This document shows positions 1 to 9,000 of a stretch of 33,537 nucleotides of DNA, piece by piece. Source of the stretch: Verrucomicrobiota bacterium. Its GTDB lineage: Bacteria; Verrucomicrobiota; Verrucomicrobiia; Chthoniobacterales; Chthoniobacteraceae. Numbering within the stretch: the stretch's first letter is position 1; every line of letters begins with the position of its first letter. Where the stretch lies: NCBI GenBank assembly GCA_009885995.1, contig VFJQ01000015.1, positions 1 through 33,537 of the forward strand, given 5' to 3'. Below the pieces are notes generated by a model, which ran no database searches, was not told the DNA's origin, and worked only from the letters and a program-made list of their open reading frames with translations. A program made the position numbers and the translations under genes.

Positions 1-8
1 AGCCGCTC

Positions 9-79
9 GTCATTCCACGGGGTTCCTCGACTGCGCGCCGCGCCACCTTCGCCCGCTGCGGCGCTCCGCTCGGAATGAC
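9..79. repeat. Imperfect inverted repeat, intergenic
   Basis: GTCATTCC at 9-16 is matched by GGAATGAC at 72-79. The inner sequence is rich in CGCTCCGCTCGG-type words of the sort found in dispersed bacterial intergenic repeats. It resembles in style the element at 24333-24473. The element may extend beyond the left window edge. The remaining stretch to 242 is GC-rich with no supported gene. Confidence 0.45.
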
Positions 80-242
80 CGCGGTGGAGAGTATTTCAAC
101 AGGCTGCTAAGCCCACCGATGGGTGGGCGCCCGGCACCGCCGGCCGCGAACTCGAAGACGGACGCGCCCCCGCCGCGCCGCCCTTTTTGGCTCGTCAAAA
201 CGCCGCGCCCCGCGCTACGACGCGCACCCGTCCCCAGACCCC

Positions 243-935
243 ATGCCCGCGACTCACCCTGCCCCGCCGGAAAACCCCGCCCCGCCGCCCGCGCGCACCT
301 TCGGCACGGCGGCGCTCGGGTTGGTGGTGATCAACGCGCTGCTCTTCACCTCCTCGCACTACTTCCGATACGGGATTTTGCGCTCCATCTGCGAGATTGC
401 CAGAAGCTCCTTCGCCTTCGTCGGGTGGACCTGGAACCAGCCCAGTGTCATCGCTTCCGGCTTCCCGACCAGATGGACCAATTACGCGATTCCATTCTGG
501 CATAAGGCATTGTCGCAAGTCCTCGACAGCGCGCTGCTCGCCGTCACACTCGGCAGCGTGCCCCTCATCCTATTCGGGATCGCCGCTGGTTTGGGCTTGG
601 GCCGCGTCGGTCAACGTCGCCGCGGCTGGTGGATGGGCCGCTTCCATGCCGTCGTTGGGTTCGCTGTGACCGGCTTCATCCTCTACCCGCAACTCCCAAG
701 CGAATGGCCATCGGGAGCCGAGCACGGTCGGTTTGTTCAAGTCATGGATTTGCTCGCAGCGATCATCAGTATTCCGAAAGATTGCGTTGTCGGCGTGCTG
801 CGCTCGAGAGCGCCCAACAATGTCTCCACGGCAACACTCTGGCTCCTCCTCTTCACCGCCGAGTTCCTCCTTTGCACCCGCGTCCTGCGGCGGCTGCGCT
901 CAGCGGAGCCAGACAACGCCTCCGTGCCAGCATGA
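243..935 (+). CDS. Uncharacterised multi-pass membrane protein
   Basis: 230 residues; I do not recognise a family. The N-terminus is proline- and alanine-rich, followed by a hydrophobic segment near residues 22-38, a central hydrophobic pair around residues 95-120 and 135-150, and a further segment near residues 200-215 (ATLWLLLFTAEFLLC). An arginine-rich loop (GQRRRGWW) lies between membrane segments. The ATG at 243 was preferred over an in-frame start at 123 because the longer version adds an arginine-rich tail lying over the upstream repeat. The stop codon (933-935) is followed within 3 bases by the first unit of the 21-bp repeat array. Function unknown; the membrane location is predicted from hydrophobicity only. 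Confidence 0.6.
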   Translation: MPATHPAPPENPAPPPARTFGTAALGLVVINALLFTSSHYFRYGILRSICEIARSSFAFVGWTWNQPSVIASGFPTRWTNYAIPFWHKALSQVLDSALLAVTLGSVPLILFGIAAGLGLGRVGQRRRGWWMGRFHAVVGFAVTGFILYPQLPSEWPSGAEHGRFVQVMDLLAAIISIPKDCVVGVLRSRAPNNVSTATLWLLLFTAEFLLCTRVLRRLRSAEPDNASVPA

Positions 936-936
936 A

Positions 937-1270
937 TCGGCTTTCCACGATCCAACTGTGACTTCCCCTTCATGCCATTCGGCTTTCTCCGTAGGCGAAT
1001 CAGCTTTCTGCGCGACCCGTTCGGCTTTCTCTTATACCCATCTGGCATTCTCCTGCTATCGATCGGCTTTCTCACACTCCGATCCAGCTTTCTCTGCCAT
1101 CAAAACCGTTTGGCACACACAAAAAGCTGTTGCGGGCCAAGGAGAAGCCGTTAAAGACTGGCACCAAGCCGATCCTGATAAACACCAAGCCGATCCGCAC
1201 CAGCACCAAGCGACTTTGCACCGACTCCCAGCCGTTCCAGACCCCATGAAAGCCCTCCGACTGCCCGATG
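937..1270. repeat. 21-bp-period repeat array with two opposed halves
   Basis: The core GGCTTT or a one- or two-base variant recurs at 939, 960, 981, 1002, 1023, 1044, 1065 and 1086, each exactly 21 bp apart. The best-kept word is TCGGCTTTCTC, followed by about 10 variable bases. From 1103 the core appears on the other strand: AAACC at 1103, then AAGC(C) at 1124, 1145, 1166, 1187, 1208, 1229 (as CAGCC) and 1250, again exactly 21 bp apart, with CACCAAGCCGATC as the best-kept word. The two halves therefore point towards each other and meet near 1090-1125. Because 21 is a multiple of three, the frames stay open as heptads, but no start or ribosome site supports a protein here. From 1271 to 1393 I see no gene. 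Confidence 0.85.
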
Positions 1271-1393
1271 CCTGATCTTCCGGTCGGCGTCTGGGGCGTC
1301 CATCGCTGGGGGGAGTTCAAGTGGGGAGCGGCAGCGGCGGCCAGCCCGGACATTCTTCCAAATCAACCCATCACCCTCAACTCACACACCTCC

Positions 1394-2353
1394 ATGGAAT
1401 ACCACGAGATCACCAAAGACCGCGCCGAGAAGACCCTGCCGGTCTGGCAGACGCATACGCCGACGATCAAAATCCGCGGGCAGGGGCCGGTGGAGCTGGA
1501 GGCGTTCATCGATGGCTTTCAGCCGCTCGTGCAGGCGCGCATCGAGGCGCAGGATGTGGAGGATGCGGCCTTCCGCGCCGTGCAGGGGGCGCTGCTGAAG
1601 ATGAAGCTGCTCGGGGTGAACATCCCCACCTTCATCAAGATCCAGCTCAAGGAGAACCCGAACATCGGCAAGGACGTGGGCGATCTTTACCGGGCGCAGC
1701 CGACTTCCGAGAGCGGCATCCTCAAGCGCGCGGGGATGCTGCTGCCGGTGTGGGAGCGGGCGAATGCGGCGCTGGCGGCGCTGACGCCGCCGCAGGACGA
1801 CATCACGCTGAATATCCAGGGCGTGGCGCATACGCCGGCGATGCTGGAGACGCTGCTCAATAGCTATACGGGGCTGACCAAGACGCTGGAGCAGAAGAGT
1901 TCGCTGCTGGATGATGCGCGCGGCGCGCTGCGCTCGCACGATCATCTGTGCGATCAGGTCAATAAGGACTGGTATGCCTATGCGAAGGCGGGCGCGGATA
2001 ACAATGCGGCGCTGCTGGCCGCGCTGGAGACGATCCCGACGGAGCCGAGCACACAGCCGCCGCCCGTGGTGGAGATCGATCACGTGACGCAGGGCGGCGA
2101 GGAAGGCCGGCAGCCGCTCGTTAGCTATCCGAATGGCTCGACGATCGGCAACGCGACGACCGCGGTGGTGGAATACACGCTGCCCGGCGACGCGCAGCCG
2201 TGGACGCATAGTGTCCCGCTGGACTTGAGCGGCAATGCGCTCCCCGCCGCCCCCGTCGGCGCCGTCATCACCCTGCGCACGCGCACCGAAAACAGCGCCG
2301 GAGTGCGAACCAGCGCGCCGCGGACGATCACGATCGAGGAGCCGATCGTGTAG
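1394..2353 (+). CDS. Uncharacterised protein, helical N-terminus and Fn3-like C-terminus
   Basis: 319 residues. Residues 1-205 are mostly helical and rich in Ala, Leu, Glu and Asp, without a signal peptide or membrane segment. Residues about 215-319 are beta-rich and end in a Fn3-like strand pattern (SAGVRTSAPRTITIEE). The start at 1394 is the first methionine after the repeat array; an upstream start at 1268 would run through array sequence. I recognise the general type from verrucomicrobial genomes as an uncharacterised family, but know no function. The gene sits 124 bp downstream of the 21-bp array. This is the same arrangement as the gene at 27749-28450, whose product also ends in a beta-rich Fn3-like segment. 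Possibly a structural or surface-associated protein, but nothing in the sequence proves it. Confidence 0.75.
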   Translation: MEYHEITKDRAEKTLPVWQTHTPTIKIRGQGPVELEAFIDGFQPLVQARIEAQDVEDAAFRAVQGALLKMKLLGVNIPTFIKIQLKENPNIGKDVGDLYRAQPTSESGILKRAGMLLPVWERANAALAALTPPQDDITLNIQGVAHTPAMLETLLNSYTGLTKTLEQKSSLLDDARGALRSHDHLCDQVNKDWYAYAKAGADNNAALLAALETIPTEPSTQPPPVVEIDHVTQGGEEGRQPLVSYPNGSTIGNATTAVVEYTLPGDAQPWTHSVPLDLSGNALPAAPVGAVITLRTRTENSAGVRTSAPRTITIEEPIV

Positions 2354-2382
2354 GGGCGGGCGAGGTCGAAGATTTCGTGAAC

Positions 2383-2522
2383 ATAGCCCAGCGCTTCAGC
2401 GCTGGGGCTCGACGAGCTTCGTGGACGGTAAGTCCCGGAGGGACGGAAGAACGATCCGGTCGTCCCTGCGGGACTTTCGCGAGAAGTGAGCGATGTCTCC
2501 CAGCGCTAAAGCGCTGGGCTAT
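2383..2522. repeat. Nested inverted repeat of hairpin modules
   Basis: The outer arms 2383-2406 and 2499-2522 match as an inverted repeat at 23 of 24 positions. Each arm is itself a hairpin (CCAGCGCT-TC-AGCGCTGG and its relative with an AA loop). The inner arms AAGTCCCGGAGGGACG (2430-2445) and CGTCCCTGCGGGACTT (2461-2476) match at 15 of 16 positions. It lies between two co-directional genes. The design, inverted pairs of small hairpins, is that of REP-like elements. Confidence 0.85.
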
Positions 2523-2574
2523 TCTCGGACTGGGCTTGCGAATCGGTCCTCTTCCATCCACCGAGTAAACACAG

Positions 2575-2985
2575 ATGATTCCTTCTCCCGAACTGACGCC
2601 CGAAGAGCGCGAAAAGGTGCCGTCGTCCCCGAGTGAGCCGTCGCAGGTGGAGATCTGGGCGTGTCGCGTGATGTTCATGCTGTATCTGCACGTTCTTCTT
2701 CTCGGATTAGCCCTCGCACCATTCAGTATCCTGGCTCTGGGCTGGTCGATGATCGAGGCGGCGGGGCTGATTCGGCAGGTGGTGGTAACGCAATCGTTGG
2801 GTTCGGTGTCGGAGGAGCAATGGCTGAGTTATTGTGGGCTCGGCCTGTTGATGGTTGGGCTTTTCCTGCTGCCGCAATATTTCCGCCGGCACTCTCGGAG
2901 AACAATTCTGCTGTCCCCCTTTGCTCTCTGGGCGTTGACGCTCGCCCACGCGGTGGGGTGTGTGATGTGGGCGGTGTATTTTTGA
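2575..2985 (+). CDS. Uncharacterised small membrane protein
   Basis: 136 residues. After a polar, Pro/Ser/Glu-rich N-terminus (residues 1-28) there are three or four hydrophobic segments: about 31-57 (MFMLYLHVLLLGLALAPFSI), a weaker one near 58-70, 86-102, and 112-135 ending in the extreme C-terminal phenylalanine. No domain is recognised. The ATG at 2575 follows the hairpin repeat and is preceded by GAGTAAACACAG, a weak ribosome site. Codon use looks like the neighbouring genes. There is a gap of 118 bp to the rhodanese gene. An inner-membrane location is predicted; function unknown. Confidence 0.65.
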   Translation: MIPSPELTPEEREKVPSSPSEPSQVEIWACRVMFMLYLHVLLLGLALAPFSILALGWSMIEAAGLIRQVVVTQSLGSVSEEQWLSYCGLGLLMVGLFLLPQYFRRHSRRTILLSPFALWALTLAHAVGCVMWAVYF

Positions 2986-3103
2986 CGAGACTAGTCGGGA
3001 TATGGGCTGATCGATTGAGGCCGGGGCCGTGAGCGGCAAGTGACGGCAGGTTTCCGGCAAGGAACGGGTGGCGGGTGGGGCGAAGCGGGCGGACTGTTGC
3101 CGC

Positions 3104-3631
3104 ATGAGCACCACCATCTCCGCTGCTGAACTTCACCGAAAGATCGCCGCGGGCGAAGCCGTCGAACTGCTCGATGTGCGGACGCCGGGGGAATACGCGG
3201 CGCAGCACGCGCGCGGGGCGAAGCTGATCCCGCTCGATCAACTCGACGCGGCGGCCTTCGCGCGGGAGCGAAACGGGGCGGCCCCGGTCTTCCTCCTCTG
3301 CCAGGGCGGGAAGCGCGCGACGATGGCGGCGGAGAAGCTGGCGGCGGCGGGCTGCGCGGATGCGGTGGTGGTGGAGGGCGGGACGAATGCGTGGGCGGCG
3401 GCGGGGCTGCCGTGCGAGTCGTCCGGGCGCGGGGTGATCTCGCTGGAGCGGCAGGTGCGGATCGCGGCGGGTGCGATCGTAGTCGTGGGCGTGTTGCTCG
3501 GGTGGTTCGTGAATCCGCTCTTCGTGTGGCTGTCGGCGTTCGTCGGCGCGGGGCTGGTGTTCGCGGGGATCACGGACACGTGCGGGATGGGGATGCTGCT
3601 GGCGAAGATGCCGTGGAATCGCGCGCAATGA
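3104..3631 (+). CDS. Membrane-anchored rhodanese (YgaP-like, rhodanese plus DUF2892)
   Basis: 175 residues. Residues 1-105 form a rhodanese domain with the LLDVRTPGEY motif, the active-site loop CQGGKR with catalytic Cys66, and the EGGTNAW motif. Residues 113-175 are a DUF2892-type tail with two membrane segments (about 119-136 and 140-156) and the typical ending MLLAKMPWNR. The family transfers sulfane sulfur from donors such as thiosulfate or persulfides via a cysteine persulfide, with the domain held at the inner membrane. The ATG at 3104 begins the conserved domain directly; an upstream in-frame start at 3068 adds 12 unrelated residues. The stop overlaps the next gene's start (ATGA at 3628-3631), so the two are very probably co-translated. 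Confidence 0.9.
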   Translation: MSTTISAAELHRKIAAGEAVELLDVRTPGEYAAQHARGAKLIPLDQLDAAAFARERNGAAPVFLLCQGGKRATMAAEKLAAAGCADAVVVEGGTNAWAAAGLPCESSGRGVISLERQVRIAAGAIVVVGVLLGWFVNPLFVWLSAFVGAGLVFAGITDTCGMGMLLAKMPWNRAQ

Positions 3632-5280
3632 CGGCGCGCAAACGCATCCTCATCATCGGCGGCGTGGCGGGTGGGGCGTCGTGCGCGGCGCGGGCGCGGC
3701 GGCTCGATGAATCGGCGGAGATCATCGTGTTCGATCGCGGGCCTTATGTGTCGTTCGCAAACTGCGGGCTGCCTTACTACGTCGGCAATGTGATCAAGGA
3801 GGAGGCGTCGCTGCTCGTGGCGTCGGCGGAGTTGTTTCGCAATCGCTTCGAGATCGATGTGCGGGTGTTGAGCGACGTGGTGCGGATCGATCGCGAGGCG
3901 CGGGAGATCGAGGTGCGCGAGCTTTCGACCGGGCGCGTGTATCGCGAGCGCTACGATGCGCTGGTGCTCTCGCCGGGTGCGGCACCGATCCGGCCCGCGC
4001 TGCCGGGGATCGATTCGCCGGGGATTTTCGTCGTGCGCACGATCCCGGACACGCGGCGCATCCGCGAGTGGATCGACACGCGCGGGGCGAAGCGCGCGGC
4101 GATCATCGGGGGCGGATTCATCGGGCTGGAGATGGCGGAGAATCTCGTGCACCGCGGGATCGAGGTGACGCAGATCGAGCGGAACCGGCAGGTGCTCGGG
4201 CCGTTCGATGCCGAGATGGTTTGGCCGGCGCAGGAGCGGATGCGCGAGCGTGGAGTGAAGCTGCTGTTCGGGGAGGAAGTGACCGGCTTCACCCCGACCG
4301 AGAGCGGCCTGCGCATCGATACGAAATCCGGCGCGAACCCGGAGACGGACATCGTGATCCTCGCCATTGGCGTGAAGCCGGAGACGCGGCTCGCGGTCGA
4401 GGCGGGGCTCGATGTCGGTCCGCGCGGCGGCTTGCGCGTGGATGAGCAGATGCGCACGAGCGATCCGCACATCTGGGCCGTGGGCGATGCCATCGAGGTG
4501 ACCGACGCGGTGACCGGTGCCTCGGTGAACATCCCGCTCGCCGGCCCGGCGAACCGCCAGGGGCGCATCGCTGCCGATGTGATCTGCGGGCGCGAGGCGC
4601 GCTTCCGCGGCGTGCAGGGCACGGCGATCTGCGGCGTGCTCGGGATGACCGTGGCCTGCACGGGCGCGAGCGAGAAGGCGCTGCGGCGCGAGGGCTTCGA
4701 GAACTTCGGCGTCGTGTATCTGCACCCGGGGCATCACGCGGGCTACTTCCCCGGCGCGAAGCCGATCTCGCTCAAGCTGATCTTCTGCCTCACCGATGGC
4801 CGCATCCTCGGCGCGCAAGGCGTCGGTGAGGAGGGCGTGGACAAGCGCATCGACGTGATCGCGACCACGCTCCAGCACGGCGGGACGGTCTTCGATCTCG
4901 AGGAAGCGGAGCTGTGCTACGCGCCGCAATTTGGGGCAGCGAAGGACCCGGTGAACATCGCGGGCATGATCGCGGCGAATGTCGTGCGCGGCGATCTCGT
5001 GCTCGGTTCGTGGAAGTCCGACGGCACGTTCCTGCTCGACGTGCGCGACGCGGATGAATTCGCCGAGGACCGGGTGCCCGGCGCGGTGAACATCCCGCTC
5101 AACTCCCTGCGTTCGCGCATGGCGGAGCTGCCGCGCGACCGGGATGTGCAGGTCTATTGCGGCGTCGGCCAGCGCGCCTACTACGCCACCCGCGCGCTCA
5201 CGCAGCACGGGGTGCGCGCGCGGCTGCTGTCGGGCGGGATCAAGACGTGGCGGACCCTGCTCGGGGCGGGGTTGCTTTGA
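3628..5280 (+). CDS. CoA-disulfide-reductase-like FAD oxidoreductase with C-terminal rhodanese domain
   Basis: 550 residues. The N-terminal FAD-binding motif is IIGGVAGGASCAAR (9-22). SFANCGLPYY (42-51) places Cys46 at the single-cysteine active site typical of CoA disulfide reductases and related persulfide reductases, as opposed to the CxxxxC of glutathione-reductase relatives. AIIGGGFIGLEMAENL (158-173) is the NAD(P)H site, WAVGDAIE (283-290) the second FAD motif. Residues about 455-545 are a rhodanese domain with LLDVRDADEF and catalytic Cys511 in CGVGQR. The fusion is known as the CoADR-RHD type, which reduces CoA disulfide or CoA persulfide and handles polysulfide. Together with the overlapping membrane rhodanese it suggests a pathway for thiol or sulfane-sulfur homeostasis. 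The exact substrate cannot be read from sequence. Confidence 0.92.
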   Translation: MTARKRILIIGGVAGGASCAARARRLDESAEIIVFDRGPYVSFANCGLPYYVGNVIKEEASLLVASAELFRNRFEIDVRVLSDVVRIDREAREIEVRELSTGRVYRERYDALVLSPGAAPIRPALPGIDSPGIFVVRTIPDTRRIREWIDTRGAKRAAIIGGGFIGLEMAENLVHRGIEVTQIERNRQVLGPFDAEMVWPAQERMRERGVKLLFGEEVTGFTPTESGLRIDTKSGANPETDIVILAIGVKPETRLAVEAGLDVGPRGGLRVDEQMRTSDPHIWAVGDAIEVTDAVTGASVNIPLAGPANRQGRIAADVICGREARFRGVQGTAICGVLGMTVACTGASEKALRREGFENFGVVYLHPGHHAGYFPGAKPISLKLIFCLTDGRILGAQGVGEEGVDKRIDVIATTLQHGGTVFDLEEAELCYAPQFGAAKDPVNIAGMIAANVVRGDLVLGSWKSDGTFLLDVRDADEFAEDRVPGAVNIPLNSLRSRMAELPRDRDVQVYCGVGQRAYYATRALTQHGVRARLLSGGIKTWRTLLGAGLL

Positions 5281-5296
5281 GCCGGGGAGTTTCGAT

Positions 5297-5325
5297 TTGA
5301 CGGTCCGGGGCTGCCCCGGCAGTGT
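5297..5325 (+). promoter_or_regulatory. Predicted ilvH promoter with internal palindrome
   Basis: TTGACG (5297-5302), a 17-bp spacer and CAGTGT (5320-5325) form a sigma70-like pair. The spacer holds a perfect short palindrome, CCGGGG-CTG-CCCCGG (5305-5319). The bases CGCGCCCTTTTC at 5327-5338 are identical to those in front of ilvC. The -10 match is weak; support comes mainly from the parallel with ilvC. Confidence 0.45.
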
Positions 5326-5345
5326 GCGCGCCCTTTTCCAAAACC

Positions 5346-5825
5346 ATGCGCCACACCATCTCGGTCCTCGTTGAAAACAAGTTTGGCGTGCTCACCCGCA
5401 TCGCCGGGATGTTCAGCGGGCGCGGGTTCAATATCGATACGCTCAACGTCGCGCCGACGCTCGAAGCCTCGACTTCGCGGATGACCATAGTCGTGACGGG
5501 CGACGACACGGTGCTCGAGCAGGTGACGAAGCAACTCCACAAGCTGATCGACGTGATCGAGATCGAGGACTATCGCGACAACGAAGTGGTCGAGCGCGAG
5601 CTGCTGCTCATGCGGGTGAAGGTGGACTCGACCAACCGCAACGAGGTGATGCAGCTGTGCGACATTTTCCGCGCGCGGGCCGTGGATGTGCAGCACGAGG
5701 TGCTCGGCATCGAGGTGACGGGCAACGAGTCGAAGATCGACAAGTTTCTGATGCTGATGGGCAAGTTCGGCATCACCGAGCTGAGCCGCACGGGCCGCGT
5801 GGCGCTCGCGCGCAAGGCGCTCTGA
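5346..5825 (+). CDS. ilvH: Acetolactate synthase small (regulatory) subunit
   Basis: 159 residues, the usual length. It binds and regulates the large catalytic subunit, which makes acetolactate or acetohydroxybutyrate in valine, leucine and isoleucine synthesis, and confers valine feedback control. The N-terminal ACT domain starts at HTISVLVENKFGVLTRIAGMF, followed by GRGFNIDTLNV; the C-terminal ALS_ss domain includes LLLMRVKV and ends LSRTGRVALAR. The ATG at 5346 begins the family's conserved sequence directly. The large subunit gene ilvB/ilvI is not in this window, and ilvC lies 7 kb downstream behind a kinase and a regulator. The gene has its own predicted promoter just upstream. Confidence 0.96.
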   Translation: MRHTISVLVENKFGVLTRIAGMFSGRGFNIDTLNVAPTLEASTSRMTIVVTGDDTVLEQVTKQLHKLIDVIEIEDYRDNEVVERELLLMRVKVDSTNRNEVMQLCDIFRARAVDVQHEVLGIEVTGNESKIDKFLMLMGKFGITELSRTGRVALARKAL

Positions 5826-5859
5826 TCTAAGGTGGTGGCTCAGTTTGGGCGGGCGCGGA

Positions 5860-5938
5860 GGTAGGGACCGCTGTCCCCAGCGGTCCGGAGTGAGCGCGCG
5901 ATCTGAGACGCGGCGCGGTGGGGACACCGCGCCCTACC
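5860..5938. repeat. Inverted pair of GGTAGGG hairpin modules
   Basis: Module one on the plus strand (5860-5886) reads GGTAGGG, stem ACCGC, loop TGTCCCCA, stem GCGGT, CC. Module two lies on the minus strand (5912-5938) and reads GGTAGGG, stem CGCGG, loop TGTCCCCA, stem CCGCG, CC. The stems differ at several positions yet both pair perfectly around the same loop. The element belongs to the same family as 13940-14041. The rest of 5826-6058 shows no gene. Confidence 0.88.
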
Positions 5939-6058
5939 TTCGCCGAGGCCGAGCGCCCAAGCTGAGCCGCTACCTGATCCAGCTTCTGAAAGCGGCGGCG
6001 TGGGACGCTGCATGGGGGCTTTTCACGGCGTGGCGCGGCGGCTAAGGTGCAGCTCGCG

Positions 6059-9000
6059 ATGAACCCGTCCGACACCCAGCCCCTGAAACCCGGCCTAGTG
6101 CCGAGTGGAAAATTCTCGGTCGTCGCGCAGCTCACGCTGTTCGTGGTGGCGATGCTGGCCGTGCTGCTCGGCGGGATGCTGTCGATCAGCTATGTCGAGG
6201 GGCGGGGGGTCTTGAGGGACGAGATTGAAAACCGGCTCTCGGCTGTGGCGGAGAGCCGGCGGGACATGGTGCAGGCGCACCTCGCGGAATGGCGGCAGCT
6301 CGTCGCGCTACTGGCCGCCAATGGGGAATATCGCGGGCTTCTGGACGAGCTGGGCAAGGGGCTCCCAGCGACGGCAAATCGGGGCTACTCGCAAGCCTCG
6401 ATCGATGACTTCGTAAACCGTGGAGTGTTTCTCTCCGCGGTGATCGCGGACCTGAGCGGCCATGTGCAGATCGCCAGCAAGGACGCGAATCCAGAGGGTG
6501 AGAGGGCCGGAGACCCGATCTTTCAGGGTGGCCTGACCGGGCCGCAAGTCGGCCAGCCGCGACGGGTCGGCGATCGTTTCGAGGTCGAAATCTCGGCGCC
6601 GATCGACAATTTCGACCAACCCCGCAAGGTTATCGGCGTGCTGCTGATCACACTCGATGCCACCCGACTGGCCGAGGCTTTGCGCTCGACCACCGGGCTC
6701 GGCAAGACCGGCGAGGTGCTGCTCGGCGTGAGCGAGGGCGGGCAGATCCGATTCATTTTCCCGCCGCGCGGCCGGGAGGACACCTTCACGGTCCCGCTGG
6801 CGGATGCGCCCACCATGGCCGCGGCGATCGAGGGTCGCGAGCGGTTGGCACGAAACCGGGACTACCGCGGCCAGCCGGTGCTCGCGTCGGGCCGCCCGAT
6901 CGGCTACGGCGGCTGGGGCCTCGTGGCGAAGATGGACGAGCGCGAAGCGTATGCGCCCATCGACCAAGCGCGGAACGCGGTCCTCGCGCTGGCCGTGGGG
7001 GTCGGTGCGCTCGGGCTGGCCGGCGCCTATCTGCTGGCGCGCGGTTTTACCCGGCCGATCCGGCGGCTGGCGCGGGTGGCGGAGTCGGTCGCGGCGGGAG
7101 ATTTGGAGGCTTCGGTGACGGTGCGCTCGGGCAATGAACTCGGTGCGCTCACCGCCACGTTCAACGAGATGACCGCCGCGCTGCGGGTGCGTGCGGAAGA
7201 GCGCGAGAAGGCCGAGGCCTCGCTCGCGTCGGAGCGTTCGCTGCTGCGCACGCTGATCGATGTGCTGCCGGTTTCCATTTACGTGAAGGACGCCGAGAGC
7301 CGTTTCCTCGTGGCCAATGCCGAGGCGGCGCACTCCGTCGGGGCGGCGGCGCCGGACGAGGTGCTCGGGAAGACGGACGCGGACTTTTTCCCGCCCGCGA
7401 TCGCCGCGGCTTTCCGGGAAAATGAACTACTCGTGCTCGGCGGCGAGCCGGTGCTGAACCTGGAGCACAAGAGCGCCTACCCCGATGGCTCGGCGCGCAC
7501 CGAACTGACGAGCAAGGTGCCGCTGCGCGACAGCACGGGTGCCATCGTCGGGATCGTCGGCGTGAGCCGCGACGTCACCGAGCACAGGCAGGCCGAGGAG
7601 GCGGTGCGGGCGAGCGAGGCGCTGCTGCGCTCGATCACCGACAACACCGAGGACATCATCTTCGTGAAGGACCGCGAGTCGCGGACCATCTTCAAGAACC
7701 CCGCCGGGCTGCGCGCCAACGCCTTGCCGCCCGACCAGGTGCTCGGGCGCACCGACACCGAGTTCAATGCGAACCCGGCCGAGGTCGCCAAGTTCCTCGC
7801 CGACGACCGGCGAGTGATGGAGACGGGGCAGACGCTGAAGGTCGAGGAAGTGCTCACCACCTCGGCGGGCGAGAAGCGCTCGCTGCTCACGACCAAGACG
7901 CCGCGCTACGATGCGGAGGGCAACATCGTCGGGTTGGTCGGCATCGCACACGACATCACCGAGCGCAAGCGGGCCGAGGAAGCACTGCGCGCGAGCGAGC
8001 AGCGCCTGCGCGCGATCATCGAAGTCGAACCGGAATGTGTGAAGGTCGTTTCGCCGGAGGGCAAGTTGCTGGAGATGAACCCCGCTGGCCTCGCGATGCT
8101 CGATGCCACGAGCCTGGAGGATTTGTCCGGGCAATCGTTGCTTAATTTCGTCGCACCGGAACACCGGTCGGCGTTCGCGGCCTTGCACAAGCAGATCATG
8201 GCCGGCCATTCCGGGACGCTCGAATTCGAAACCATCGGCCTCAAGGGCACACGCCGCTGGGTGGAAACCCACGCCGTGCCGCTGCGGGATGCGGCGGGCC
8301 ACGTCACCTCGCTCGTGGGGGTGACGCGCGACATCACCGAGCGCAAGCGGGCCGAGGAAGCACTGCGCGCGAGCGAGCAGCGGTTCCGCAGCTTGATGGA
8401 GAAAGGCTCGGGACTAATCACGCTCGTGGATGCGACCGGGACGATCATCTACGAGAGCCCGAACCTCACGCGCGTGCTCGGCTACGCGAGGGGCGAACTG
8501 CTCGGCCAGCCGATGTTCAGCATCGCTCACCCCGACGACATCGAGGTGCTGCAGGCTCGTCTTCAGGAAGTGCTGGCCGAGCCCGGCGTCCCGAACCAGG
8601 TCCAGAACCGCGTGCGCGACCGCGACGGTGCGTGGCGCTGGCTGGAGACGGTCGCCACGAACCTGCTGCACGACCCGACCGTCCGCGCCATCGTGCTGAA
8701 CTCGCGCGACATCACCGCGCGCAAGGGGGCCGAGGCGGCGCTCGTGGCCGAGCGGACGCGGCTGCGCACGCTGCTCGATCTGCTGCCGGTTTCCATCTAC
8801 GTGAAGGACCGCGAGAGCCGCTTCATCGTGGCCAATGAGGAGTGCGCGCGCGCCGTGGCTGCCACGATGCCGGAGGAACTCATCGGCAAGAACGACGCCG
8901 ACTTCTTCCCACCCGCGCTCGCCGCAGCATTCCTGCAGGACGAACAGCGGGTGCTCGCCGGGGAATCGATCCTCAACCTCGAGGAGGAGAGCGCCTACCC

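Noticed and set aside
937..1270. CRISPR array or TIGR-type guide array
   Set aside because: A repeat plus spacer of 21 bp is too short for CRISPR, and no cas genes or Nop-domain Tas protein are in the window. The resemblance is kept only as an observation.
733..1275. Open frame running through the first array (heptads such as SAFS)
   Set aside because: It overlaps the membrane protein gene in another frame and is open only because of the 21-bp period.
3238..5208. A 656-codon minus-strand frame opposite the flavoprotein gene
   Set aside because: His/Arg/Asp-rich product with no domain; the opposite strand encodes a clear FAD/rhodanese protein.
6047..6058. GTG at 6047 as the kinase start
   Set aside because: It adds only four residues and overlaps the AAGG that would serve as ribosome site for ATG 6059; the choice is close.
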